From the NCBI RefSeq assembly GCF_014191255.1, contig NZ_JACHWH010000006.1:286370-350369 (forward strand): a stretch of DNA of 64,000 nt, given 5' to 3'. Both the position numbers and the translations under genes were made by a program. A model generated the notes under the pieces. The model saw nothing but the letters and a program-made list of their open reading frames with translations. It made no database searches and was not told the DNA's origin. This stretch comes from Amycolatopsis bartoniae (GTDB taxonomy: Bacteria; Actinomycetota; Actinomycetes; Mycobacteriales; Pseudonocardiaceae). How positions within the stretch are numbered: position 1 is the stretch's first letter; each line of letters opens with the position of its first letter. Shown here one piece after another: positions 21,809 through 30,121 of the stretch.

Positions 21809-23107
21809 TCAGACTCCCGCAAGCACCCGCTGCAGGTGCTCGGCGACCTGGTGGCGTGCCACCTGGGTCTGCTCGCCGGAGGCCATGTCGCGGATGGTGA
21901 CTTGGCCGTTGGCCTGTTCTTCGGGGCCGTAGATGAGGACGGTGCGGGCGTGCTGATCGTTAGCCCATTTCAGCTGCCGACCAAGTTTGCCCGAGGTGCC
22001 GAGGTACACCGCCGTCCGCAGCCCGCGGCCGCGCAGCTCCCCGGCGAGGCGCAGGACGTCGTCTTCGGCGCCGAGGACGGTCAGGGCCACCTCGAGCCCG
22101 CGAACCTCGGCGTCGTGGGCGGTCTGAACGGCGAGGATACGTTCGATGCCGATGGAGCCGCCGCAGGCGGGCAGGTCGGGGCCGCCGAGTTTGGCGACGA
22201 GGCCGTCGTAGCGGCCGCCGGAGGCGATGGAACCGGGGTAGCCGGGGGCGGTGACTTCGAAGATCGGGCCGGTGTAGTAGTCCAGGCCGCGCACCATGCG
22301 CGGAGTGAACGCCACCCGCCCCGCGGGCAGGCCCGCGGTGAGCTCGAGCAGCCGGTCGACCTCGGCCAGGCCGATGCGGCCGCGGTCGGTAGTAGCGAGC
22401 CGGGCCCGCATTCCGGCCTCATCACCGACGATGTCCTCCACCAGAGTCTTCGCGGTGTCCGAGTCGAGGCCGCGTTCGGCGAGTTCCTCGATGACCTGCT
22501 GCGGCGGGGTCTTGTCGAGCTTGTCGAGGCTGCCCAGCACGCGCAGGCCGAGTTCCTCGGGGACCTGGTAAGCGTCCAGCAGTCCGTAGAGGGCCCGGCG
22601 GCTGTTGATCAGGAATTGGAACTCGGGGACGCCGAGCGCGGTGAGGGCGTCGTTGATCGCCCACACGGTGTCGGCGTCGGCAAGAGGGGAGGAGGAACCG
22701 ACGGTGTCGATGTCGCACTGGACGAACTCGCGGAAGCGGCCCTGGGCGGGGCGGTCGGCGCGCCAGACCGGGCCGATGGCGTAGCGCTTGTACGGGGAGG
22801 GCAGCTGCGAGCCGTAGGTGCCGATCACCCGGGCGAGGGGGACGGTGTGGTCGTAGCGCAGGGCGAGATCAGCCTCGCCGGTAGCTTCGTGGACGCCGCG
22901 TTTGAGGATCTTGAAGATCAGGGCGGAGGCTTCCTCACCGAGCTTGCCAGCGAAGACCTCGAGCCGTTCGAACGCCGGGGTCTCGAGCGGGTCGAACCCA
23001 TAGCGCTCGAACACGTCGCTGACGGTGGCGAACGCGGCCGTGCGGCGGCGGACCTCGTCGGCGAGGAAGTCGCGGGTGCCTGAGGGCGGTTCGGCCGCCT
23101 GCGCCAT
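21809..23107 (-). CDS. hisS: histidyl-tRNA synthetase, archaeal/eukaryote-like branch
   Basis: 432 residues, class II synthetase charging tRNA-His. Motif 2 reads VWRADRPAQGRFREFVQCDID, the HisA motif is RGLDYYTGPIFEV, and motif 3 is GGSIGIERI; a C-terminal anticodon-binding domain spans about 330-430. These motifs resemble eukaryotic/archaeal HisRS (REFxQCD, GLDYYTG) rather than the usual actinobacterial enzyme, which I recall as GRYRQLQQVGVE and GLDYYTKTAFE. It is therefore probably a second, transferred copy. An ACCGTC-AC-GACGGT palindrome (23143-23156) lies just upstream. It adjoins a broken integrase and decayed genes. Confidence 0.9.
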   Translation of the reverse strand: MAQAAEPPSGTRDFLADEVRRRTAAFATVSDVFERYGFDPLETPAFERLEVFAGKLGEEASALIFKILKRGVHEATGEADLALRYDHTVPLARVIGTYGSQLPSPYKRYAIGPVWRADRPAQGRFREFVQCDIDTVGSSSPLADADTVWAINDALTALGVPEFQFLINSRRALYGLLDAYQVPEELGLRVLGSLDKLDKTPPQQVIEELAERGLDSDTAKTLVEDIVGDEAGMRARLATTDRGRIGLAEVDRLLELTAGLPAGRVAFTPRMVRGLDYYTGPIFEVTAPGYPGSIASGGRYDGLVAKLGGPDLPACGGSIGIERILAVQTAHDAEVRGLEVALTVLGAEDDVLRLAGELRGRGLRTAVYLGTSGKLGRQLKWANDQHARTVLIYGPEEQANGQVTIRDMASGEQTQVARHQVAEHLQRVLAGV

Positions 23108-23178
23108 GACCGGTAGTCCTTCACGTGGTGCTGGTGTTGCTGACCGTCACGACGGTACCGGTCCGGTTCCCGCCCAGG

Positions 23179-23529
23179 TCAGGCGGTCTGCCAGGAGCGG
23201 ATCCACAGCTCGACGGCCAGCAGATTGACCAGCGGCCACAGGCTCGCCCCGCTGTGCCCAAGGGCGGCGGCCATCGGCGCGTCCAGGGCGAGCTGGGGTC
23301 GGATGACGCCCAGCCGCGGTACCAGCACCTGCAGGAGCACGACCAGCCCGTAAACGGCGTACTTCAGACCCAGCGGATCGTGATCGCGCTCCAACACGAC
23401 AGCGATCGGTATATCCGCCGTCGTCACCTCTTCCACCAGCACGGGCAGGCGCTCCGGCCGCAGCCAGCTCAGGTGCAGCGTGAACGGCACCACCGCCGCT
23501 GGCCCGAGATCGCGGGTCCGGGCGAGCAC
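23179..23529 (-). pseudogene. fragment of an unknown protein
   Basis: A 116-codon frame with coherent coding composition (RTRDLGPAAVVPFTLHLSW, LPVLVEEVTTADIPIAVVLE). The frame stays open upstream of its GTG (GYIAEDNRAGLHN), overlapping the end of the ImmA/IrrE remnant. No start or ribosome site fits, so it looks like the middle of a longer gene whose beginning is lost. I do not recognise a family with certainty. Surrounding genes are also decayed. Confidence 0.4.
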
Positions 23530-23548
23530 GTTGTGCAGGCCGGCCCGA

Positions 23549-24125
23549 TTATCCTCGGCGATGTAGCCGGCGCCAGCCGAGCAGAGACAAGCCAGTCACG
23601 GCGCGAGGAGTCTCCGTGGGTAAATCTCCCGGCTCGCGCAGTGTCCATCCGTACTGATTGAGACAGATACGAAATGACTTGAACTGGCTGGGCTGACGCA
23701 TCCGAGATCGGCGACCGCTGGATGGGGAACGCCATGGACGCCTTCCACATCTTCTTCAGCTCGGCCAGCCTGGCGAACTGGCGAACGGTCGGACCTTGCA
23801 GCGTCGGCGGGATCTCTTGCGCTGGTGCGAGAAACTCCCCCGCGAACTGATTGGCCTGCCGTTCCTGGTCCTCGTGCGGAAGCTCGTGCATCAACAGATA
23901 TCCGAGTTCGTGAGCGAGGGTGAAGCGCTCACGATCCGGCGCGAGGCCGCGATTGCCAGGATCACTGGCGACTCCCCCGGACCTCCACGAACTCCCTGCG
24001 TCCTGGGCACTGGTGCCGAGATCTTCCAAGGGCCCAGACAAGAAGGATGCCTCTGGTCCGCCAGAGTCCTCAGCAACGCCCGTCAGCAGAACAGGACTCA
24101 CGATCGACGGCAGGTGAACCACCAA
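23549..24125 (-). pseudogene. degenerate ImmA/IrrE-type metallopeptidase
   Basis: A frame with DRERFTLAHELGYLLMHELPH, EDQERQANQFAGEFLAPAQEI and LKKMWKASMAFPIQR, the ImmA/IrrE signature. Two defects are visible. The zinc motif HELGH is HELGY, losing the second metal His. After IQR the family sequence moves to another frame: LNQYGWTLREPGDLPTETPRA is recovered only by shifting, down to a TAA at 23549-23551. The N-terminal part (24000-24125) is also poor and no XRE helix-turn-helix is attached. It was probably part of an XRE-ImmA regulator of a mobile element and is now inactive. Confidence 0.75.
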
Positions 24126-24390
24126 GAGCAGCTTCTAGCCCAATCACGCGTAGGTGGTGGTCGACGCCCGAGTGCTGTCAGTCCACCGTTGAGCGGCGTC
24201 GAGGAAGACGGCGTCACGCCAGACGCCGTACCGCTGCCGGGCAATGTCCCAGGGTCGGCCCAGCTCAGGAGCCAGGAGTCCAAGTCTCTACCTGGTTCTT
24301 ACAAGGTTTGCGCTCTGGAGCTGCACGCAACACTGACCGACGATCGCGGTGTAGTCGTTCAGCTCTCGCACCGTGTGAAAGGCCCCCGGT

Positions 24391-25713
24391 ATGTTCGCCG
24401 CTCCACGCTCGGTCGTCCTCCAGCCGACCACTTCCTGCAACCTCGACTGCCGGTACTGCTACCTGCCGCTCCGGCGCGAACACCTGACCATGTCCTCGAC
24501 GGTCGCACGAGCCGTCGCCGAGTCAATCCGGCCGTGGACGGAGGCCGGGACAGTCGAGGTCTGCTGGCACGGCGGCGAGCCGCTGACGCTGGGGCCGAAG
24601 CGGCTCGCGCTCCTGATGGACTGCTTCACAGGCCTCGACGTGGCTCACGGCGTCCAGACGAACGCCACTCTCATCACCGACGAATGGTGCGACCTGTTCG
24701 AGGCGTACGACGTACACGTCGGCGTCAGCGTGGACGGATACGCCGGCGACACCCCGAGCCGAGTGGACCGTCAGGGGCACGCGCCTTACGAACGCATCCT
24801 GCGGGGCATCGACCGGCTGCGCGAACGGGGCCACCCTTTGTCGATCATCGCCGTGGTATCCGACCCGACCGTGGAGCGGGCCCGGCGGCTGTACGACTTC
24901 GCGGTCGAGATCGGCGCCGCGTCGCTCGGGGTGAACATCGAGGAGACCGAGGGCGTCAACCTCACCTCGAACGCCCACGACCTCCAGACGGTGATGGCCT
25001 TCTGGGCCTCCCTCACCCGAGCCTGGCAGGCCAACCCAGTGGTGCGGGTGCGTGAACTGGAAAGTGCGCTCGGGTTCGTGGGTTCCGTGCTGCGCTGGCC
25101 CGGCAACCCACCGATGACGAGGCTCGATCCGCTACCGACAGTCGCCTACGACGGCGCGGTCACGCTGATCTCACCGGAACTCGCCGGGTTCGACTCTCCC
25201 CGGCACGGGCCACTGTCCTGCGGAAACGTCCTGGACGCCCAGCTGGACGAGCTGATCCACGCCGCATGGGACACGTGTTGGGTGCTCGAGTTCTTGGCAG
25301 GGGTCAAGGCGTGCCAGACCACCTGCCCCTACTTCGCCTTTTGCGGCGGGGCGCACCCAGCGAATCGGTACTTCGAACACGGTCGCTTCGACATCGCGGA
25401 GGTGCAGGAACGGATCATCGAGGCGCGCGCGAAGGGATGGGCCCAGGTGCACGACAGCGTCGAAGCCGGAATCTCGGCCATGGCCGCACCGCTGATCACC
25501 GAGGGCGGCGCCCCGCCCGCCGGGGTCGTCAGCATCGCGGGCCCGAGTGTTCACCTCACCGCGGCCCGCATGGACGAACTGGCTCCGAGCCTGCTCGCCA
25601 CGGCCGCGGAGCTTTCCCAGCTCGCCGACGGGCTCTCGCAGGAACTGCGCACCCAGAAGGAAGTGGACGTGATCCACCAGTCCAGGCGGGAGAAAGCCAG
25701 CGAACCCGCCTGA
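24391..25713 (+). CDS. radical SAM/SPASM peptide maturase (cyclophane/FxsB-like)
   Basis: 440 residues. The [4Fe-4S]-SAM motif CNLDCRYCY is at 17-25, with WHGGEPL (58-64) and the TNATLI strand. A SPASM-type auxiliary cluster segment KACQTTCPYFAFCGGAH sits near 308-325. The start LQPTTSCNLDCRYCYLP and RHGPLSCGNVLD resemble AmcB/FxsB-type RiPP maturases that crosslink aromatic side chains. The terminal C-x-x-x-K motif expected after RYFEHGRFD is missing and is replaced by a tail of about 75 residues, rich in Ala/Leu helix. No precursor peptide could be found nearby. GAAAGG precedes the ATG. Confidence 0.82.
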   Translation: MFAAPRSVVLQPTTSCNLDCRYCYLPLRREHLTMSSTVARAVAESIRPWTEAGTVEVCWHGGEPLTLGPKRLALLMDCFTGLDVAHGVQTNATLITDEWCDLFEAYDVHVGVSVDGYAGDTPSRVDRQGHAPYERILRGIDRLRERGHPLSIIAVVSDPTVERARRLYDFAVEIGAASLGVNIEETEGVNLTSNAHDLQTVMAFWASLTRAWQANPVVRVRELESALGFVGSVLRWPGNPPMTRLDPLPTVAYDGAVTLISPELAGFDSPRHGPLSCGNVLDAQLDELIHAAWDTCWVLEFLAGVKACQTTCPYFAFCGGAHPANRYFEHGRFDIAEVQERIIEARAKGWAQVHDSVEAGISAMAAPLITEGGAPPAGVVSIAGPSVHLTAARMDELAPSLLATAAELSQLADGLSQELRTQKEVDVIHQSRREKASEPA

Positions 25714-25743
25714 CCGGCGGCCGGACTGTCCGAAAGGCCGAGC

Positions 25744-25875
25744 TCACGCCTGCTTCCGGGCGTCGTTCCCGACGATCGCGTTGCGCAGGACTCCCAGGCG
25801 CTCGACTTCGACCTCGACGACGTCCCCGGCGCGCGAGGGTGCGCGCCATGCGCCGGCTCCGCAGAAGTACGCGGT
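25744..25875 (-). pseudogene. C-terminal remnant of a fumarylacetoacetate hydrolase-family gene
   Basis: The minus strand ends GAWRAPSRAGDVVEVEVERLGVLRNAIV followed by stop at 25744, the typical C-terminus of FAH-family hydrolases (GDVVEVEVEGLGxLRN). About 40 residues are recognisable; upstream the frame loses resemblance. The rest of 25714-26159 (446 bp) holds no complete gene that I can support: small plus-strand frames there look random, and the region serves as the upstream region of the AraC gene. FAH enzymes act in ring-cleavage pathways, matching the aromatic genes downstream. Confidence 0.6.
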
Positions 25876-26159
25876 CCGGATGTGACAGTCCGCGAGGTCC
25901 ACGACGGCCGAAGCGACGGACAGGCCATCCTCTCCCTTCGAAATTCCTCGGATGACCGAGAACTCGCGGACGTCAGCGCCGCACTCGACTCGGCACGTCT
26001 GCTCGGGAATCCTCAACGGAGCACCGCTGCTCCGGCAGCACAACGACGACATGCTGCCGGAACTGTTGCCCCACAACCGCCGAGCCGCCCCTGCTTGCCG
26101 AGACCCACACCGCCCGCACCGCCGCTTCCGAGGAGATCCCTGTCCGGCGCGGTTACCGT

Positions 26160-27221
26160 GTGACCATGTCGGTGCACGGTCTGACCCGTTTCTCGACCGA
26201 AAACCTTCCGCGGGCGCTCCGGCTCGCCGGCTGGGAAGGCCACAACTCACGCTCCCTCGTGGGTCTCAGCGCCCGGCCGACGGACGACCGGCCCTTCGCC
26301 GGAACGGAGGTCAATCTCTGGCTGCCGCGGGTGCAGCTGGCCAGGGTCAGCGGCTCCCCGCATGTCGTGGAGCGGGACACCCGGCGGATCGCCGCCGAGC
26401 CCGGCGAAGGGGTGGTCGTCTACTTCCCGCTGAGCGGGAACAGCGAGTTCTTCCACCGCGACGGCTGCCTGCCGCTCTTCCCGGGACGGGGCCTCGTCTG
26501 CGACGCCGACCAGCCGTTCCGGCGGGTCTTCGCACGGGGGCTCACCGAACTGGTGCTGAAGGTTCCCCGAGCGGCCTTGCGCGAGACGACGGGGCGATCC
26601 GGGCTGGCCGAACCACAGGTCTTCGACTTCCGCGGTGCCGCACACGCCCTCGCGCTGGCCTCCTCGGTGGCCAAGGCGCTCCAAGGGGCGCCGGCAGACT
26701 GGGAGACTCTGGAGTCGACCACGCTGGAACTGCTCGCCGCGGTGCTCGGTGAGGAAGTCCCGGACCGCAGTCACATCGCGGCCGCTCATCTTTACATCGC
26801 GGCGCACCTGGGCGAACCGGACCTGTCCGCGGGCCGGATCGCCGCCGCGATCGGGTACTCGGAACGCCAGCTGTCGCGGTTGTTCGCCGAGTCGGGGCAA
26901 AGCGTGCCACAGGCGGTACTGGCCGCACGACTCGACGCGGTCCGCCGGGTCCTCGCCGACCCGGCCAGCGCCGGCACGACGCTGGCCGAGCTCGCCGGCC
27001 GGTACGGCTTCGCCTCGCAGGCGCACTTTTCGCGCACCTACCGGGCGCGGTTCGGAGTCACGCCCCTGCAGGACCGCCGCGAGCTGCTCAACGGCAGGCT
27101 TTTGCCTGTTTCCGCCGTCCCGGGCCGGCCCACGCCACGCGGCGCCCGCGGCTGCCACGGTGTTCCGCAGTGCACCGGCGACGTGGCCGGGGCAGCCGAG
27201 GAGGAGCAGCAGGCATGGTGA
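26160..27221 (+). CDS. AraC-family regulator of the adjacent hydroxylase
   Basis: About 353 residues. An N-terminal cupin-like AraC-binding domain (ERDTRRIAAEPGEGVVVYFPLSG) is followed by two helix-turn-helix motifs at about 225-315 (SAGRIAAAIGYSERQLSRLF and TLAELAGRYGFASQAHFSRTYR). Both GTG 26160 and ATG 26166 are possible starts. The stop overlaps the start of the FAD hydroxylase by 7 bp, an unusual tight coupling of regulator and enzyme. The C-terminal 40 residues after the second HTH are longer than usual and low in complexity. It presumably activates the downstream hydroxylase in response to a phenolic compound. Confidence 0.85.
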   Translation: MTMSVHGLTRFSTENLPRALRLAGWEGHNSRSLVGLSARPTDDRPFAGTEVNLWLPRVQLARVSGSPHVVERDTRRIAAEPGEGVVVYFPLSGNSEFFHRDGCLPLFPGRGLVCDADQPFRRVFARGLTELVLKVPRAALRETTGRSGLAEPQVFDFRGAAHALALASSVAKALQGAPADWETLESTTLELLAAVLGEEVPDRSHIAAAHLYIAAHLGEPDLSAGRIAAAIGYSERQLSRLFAESGQSVPQAVLAARLDAVRRVLADPASAGTTLAELAGRYGFASQAHFSRTYRARFGVTPLQDRRELLNGRLLPVSAVPGRPTPRGARGCHGVPQCTGDVAGAAEEEQQAW

Positions 27222-29035
27222 ACTTCCACGACGGGCTCGCCGAGACCACCACCCCGACGACCGCGACGGTCGAGACGGACGTGCTGGTCGTCGGATCCGG
27301 CCCCGCGGGCGCCTCGGCGGCGCTCTTCCTGTCCACACTGGGCATCCCCAACATCATGATCACGAAGTATCGCTGGACGGCGAACACGCCGCGAGCACAC
27401 ATCACCAACCAGCGCACCATGGAGATCTTCCGCGACGTCGGCGTCGAACAGCAGGTCCTCGCCGACGCCACCCCGCACCACCTCATGGGCGACACGGTGT
27501 TCTGCACCTCGGTCGCCGGCGAGGAGATCGGCCGGATCCTGACCTGGGGCACCCACCCCGCCCGGCACGCCGACTACCGGCTGGCCTCGCCGTCGCTCAA
27601 CTGCGACATCCCGCAGACCTACCTCGAGCCGATCCTGGTCCGCAACGCAACCATGCGCGGCACACAGACGCAGTTCAGCACTGAGTACCTCGGACACACC
27701 CAGGACGACGACGGCGTGGACGTGCGCGTGCTCAACCGGCTCACCGGCACCGAGTACGGGATCCGCGCGAAGTACCTCATCGGCGCGGACGGTGCGCGGT
27801 CGAAGGTCGCCGCGGACCTCGGCCTTCCCCACGAGGGGCAGATGGACATCGCCGGCTCGATGAACATCACCTTCAAGGCCGACCTGGCGCCGCTGTGCGG
27901 ACACCGGCCGTCAGTGCTGTACTGGGTGATCCAGCCGGGGGCGGACGTCGGAGGCATCGGCGCGGGCCTGGTGCGCATGGTCCGGCCCTGGCACGAGTGG
28001 CTGATCGTGTGGGGCTTCGACATCACCCAGGGCGTGCCCGAGGTGTCCGAGGACGACGCCCTGCGGATCGTGCGCAACCTCGTCGGTGACCCCCTGCTCG
28101 ACGTCGAGATCACCGGGATCTCCTTGTGGGGCAACAACGAGCAGTACGCCACCAGCCTGCACCGGGGCCGTGTCTTCTGCGCCGGGGACGCCGTGCACAA
28201 GCACCCGCCGAGCAACGGGCTCGGGTCCAACACTTCGATCCAGGACTCCTACAACCTGGCCTGGAAGCTCGCCGCCGTCCTGAACGGACACGCCGGGTCG
28301 GCTCTGCTCGACACCTACACCGCCGAGCGGGCTCCTGTCGCGCGCCAGATCGTGTTGCGGGCGAACAAGTCCGCCCGGGAGTTCGGCAAGCTGTTCGAGG
28401 CGCTCGGCCTCGACACCGCCGACACCGCGGAACAGATGCGGGCGAGCATCGAGGAACGCAAGGCGGCCACCCCAGCCGGCGCCGCCAAACGCGCCGCGGT
28501 GCGCGAGGCGATGGAACTGAAGAACTACGAGTTCAACGCCCACGGTGTCGAGATGGGCCAGTACTACGAGTCCACGGCCGTCGTTGCCGACGGCACCCCC
28601 CGGCCCGAACCGCGCCGCGACCCCGAGCTGTACTACGAACCGTCGACCTACCCGGGAGGGCGGCTGCCGCACGCCTGGGTCGGCGACAACGAACACAAGC
28701 GCTCCACGCACGACCTCGCGCCCTACGGCCGCTTCACCCTGTTCACCGGCATCACGGGCGAGGCGTGGACGGCGGCGGCCCGGAAGGTGGGTGACAGGCT
28801 GGGTGTTCCGGTGGAAACCGTGGTGATCGGGCCCGGGCGCGACGTCACCGACCTGTACTTCGACTGGGCGGGGTTGAGCGGAGTGGCGGAGGACGGCGCG
28901 GTGCTGGTGCGGCCGGACAAGCACGTCGGGTGGCGCATCCGCTCCCTTCCCACCGACCCCGAAGCGCAGCTCACTGACGCGCTGACGCGCGTCCTCAGCC
29001 GGGAGAAGGACACGAGTATGGCACCAGGCGCCTGA
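27215..29035 (+). CDS. FAD-dependent phenol hydroxylase (TfdB-like)
   Basis: A 606-residue class A flavoprotein monooxygenase. The FAD site VLVVGSGPAGASAALFL is at 24-40, the DG motif is LIGADGARSKVA, and GD with ribityl binding is GRVFCAGDAVHKHPPSNGLG near 325-345. A C-terminal thioredoxin-like domain covers about 440-600. Length and motifs fit 2,4-dichlorophenol 6-monooxygenase/phenol 2-monooxygenase relatives, which ortho-hydroxylate phenols with NADPH and O2. GAGGAG lies upstream. It is preceded by an AraC gene (7-bp overlap) and followed after 1 nt by a LysR gene. The exact phenol is unknown. Confidence 0.88.
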   Translation: MVNFHDGLAETTTPTTATVETDVLVVGSGPAGASAALFLSTLGIPNIMITKYRWTANTPRAHITNQRTMEIFRDVGVEQQVLADATPHHLMGDTVFCTSVAGEEIGRILTWGTHPARHADYRLASPSLNCDIPQTYLEPILVRNATMRGTQTQFSTEYLGHTQDDDGVDVRVLNRLTGTEYGIRAKYLIGADGARSKVAADLGLPHEGQMDIAGSMNITFKADLAPLCGHRPSVLYWVIQPGADVGGIGAGLVRMVRPWHEWLIVWGFDITQGVPEVSEDDALRIVRNLVGDPLLDVEITGISLWGNNEQYATSLHRGRVFCAGDAVHKHPPSNGLGSNTSIQDSYNLAWKLAAVLNGHAGSALLDTYTAERAPVARQIVLRANKSAREFGKLFEALGLDTADTAEQMRASIEERKAATPAGAAKRAAVREAMELKNYEFNAHGVEMGQYYESTAVVADGTPRPEPRRDPELYYEPSTYPGGRLPHAWVGDNEHKRSTHDLAPYGRFTLFTGITGEAWTAAARKVGDRLGVPVETVVIGPGRDVTDLYFDWAGLSGVAEDGAVLVRPDKHVGWRIRSLPTDPEAQLTDALTRVLSREKDTSMAPGA

Positions 29036-29036
29036 G

Positions 29037-29966
29037 ATGGAATTGCGGAACCTGCGGCACTTCGCCGCCGTCGCGGACACGCTGAACTTCCGCGTGGCCG
29101 CGGAGCGGCTGCACCTGAGCCAGCCCGCGCTCACCCGGTCGATCGCGGCCCTGGAGCGCGAGCTGGGCGTTCAGCTGTTCGTCCGCGACAAGCGGCACGT
29201 GGAGCTGACGACCCACGGCACCCAGCTGCTGGAACGGGCGCGGACGATCCTTTCCGGTGCCGACGAGCTGGCCTACACCGCGCACGCGCTGTCGGCCGCC
29301 TCCAGCCGGCGCCTGCGCGTCGGCATCTACGGCAACGGGCTGGCCGAACTCACCCACCCCGTGCTGCGGACCTTCTGCGACCGCTACCCGGACACGGCGC
29401 TGGAGGTGCGCGACGCCGACTTCGCGCACGGCATCGATCCGCTCTTCTCCGGCCAGTTCGACGTCGCCCTGCTGCGCTCGCCCGTGCACCTGCCGGTCCT
29501 GCGCACCGTGCCGCTGTTCGACGAACCCATGGTGGTCCTGGTGCCCGAGGGCGACCCTCGGGCGAGCACCGGGGCGGCCGACGTCAGCGACTTCTTCGCC
29601 GACCCCTGGGTGGCGCACCCGCCGCGCATTCCGGCCGAGTGGGGCGCTTCGTGGCTGTTCGTCGAACAACGCGGGGGCACGTCTGCGACCATCGGCGGTT
29701 ACGCCCGCAACGAGACCGAGTACTTCGCCGCGGTGGCCTACCGCCGGCTGATCGCCCTCGCTCCGGCCTCCGCGCCACGCGGGACCCGCCATCCCGGGGT
29801 CCGCGCGGTGCCCCTCCGCACCCGGCACCTCCTGCCTGCCGCGGTCGTCCATCCGGCCACCGCGTTCCACCCCGGTGCCGTGGCGTTCGCCGAGATCGCC
29901 GCTTCAGTCGTGCGCCGCTCACTGCACCTGGTCCCTGGGGCCGAGGCCCCCTCGCCGGCACGCTGA
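29037..29966 (+). CDS. LysR-family regulator
   Basis: 309 residues with an N-terminal HTH (FRVAAERLHLSQPALTRSIA) and a substrate-binding domain at 88-285. It starts one base after the hydroxylase stop, so it is co-transcribed with that gene and with the AraC gene, giving two regulators around one enzyme. It may act on the downstream operon at 30122, whose leader has a 23-bp palindrome. The last 30 residues are divergent. The effector is unknown. Confidence 0.88.
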   Translation: MELRNLRHFAAVADTLNFRVAAERLHLSQPALTRSIAALERELGVQLFVRDKRHVELTTHGTQLLERARTILSGADELAYTAHALSAASSRRLRVGIYGNGLAELTHPVLRTFCDRYPDTALEVRDADFAHGIDPLFSGQFDVALLRSPVHLPVLRTVPLFDEPMVVLVPEGDPRASTGAADVSDFFADPWVAHPPRIPAEWGASWLFVEQRGGTSATIGGYARNETEYFAAVAYRRLIALAPASAPRGTRHPGVRAVPLRTRHLLPAAVVHPATAFHPGAVAFAEIAASVVRRSLHLVPGAEAPSPAR

Positions 29967-29977
29967 GCCGCGAGCGG

Positions 29978-30000
29978 CCTGATGCACCGCGTGCATCAGG
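29978..30000. promoter_or_regulatory. perfect 23-bp palindrome upstream of the 30122 operon
   Basis: CCTGATGCAC (29978-29987) and GTGCATCAGG (29991-30000) form a perfect inverted repeat with a 3-nt centre, 12 bp after the LysR stop and 122 bp before the next gene. The very short loop and absence of a T-run argue for an operator rather than a terminator, but either is possible. A GntR-, TetR- or LysR-type dimer would fit the symmetry. Confidence 0.45.
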
Positions 30001-30121
30001 AAGTGCAGAAGTGGCATTGGACCAGGTCCGCGGGCTGGGCGACGCTGTGCGGGCGGCGCCGAGGCCGGTCCGGCCCTGCCGCAGAACGCACTCCGGCACC
30101 AGGGTCAGACAGGAGCTTCCC

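Noticed and set aside
24126..24390. A precursor peptide gene for the radical SAM maturase
   Set aside because: No short frame with ribosome site, leader-like acidic segment and aromatic core was found here or in 25714-26159.
20015..26159. A direct repeat of the tRNA-Leu 3' end marking the far edge of the island
   Set aside because: I searched by eye for the TTCAAGTCCCCC segment downstream and found none, so element limits cannot be set.
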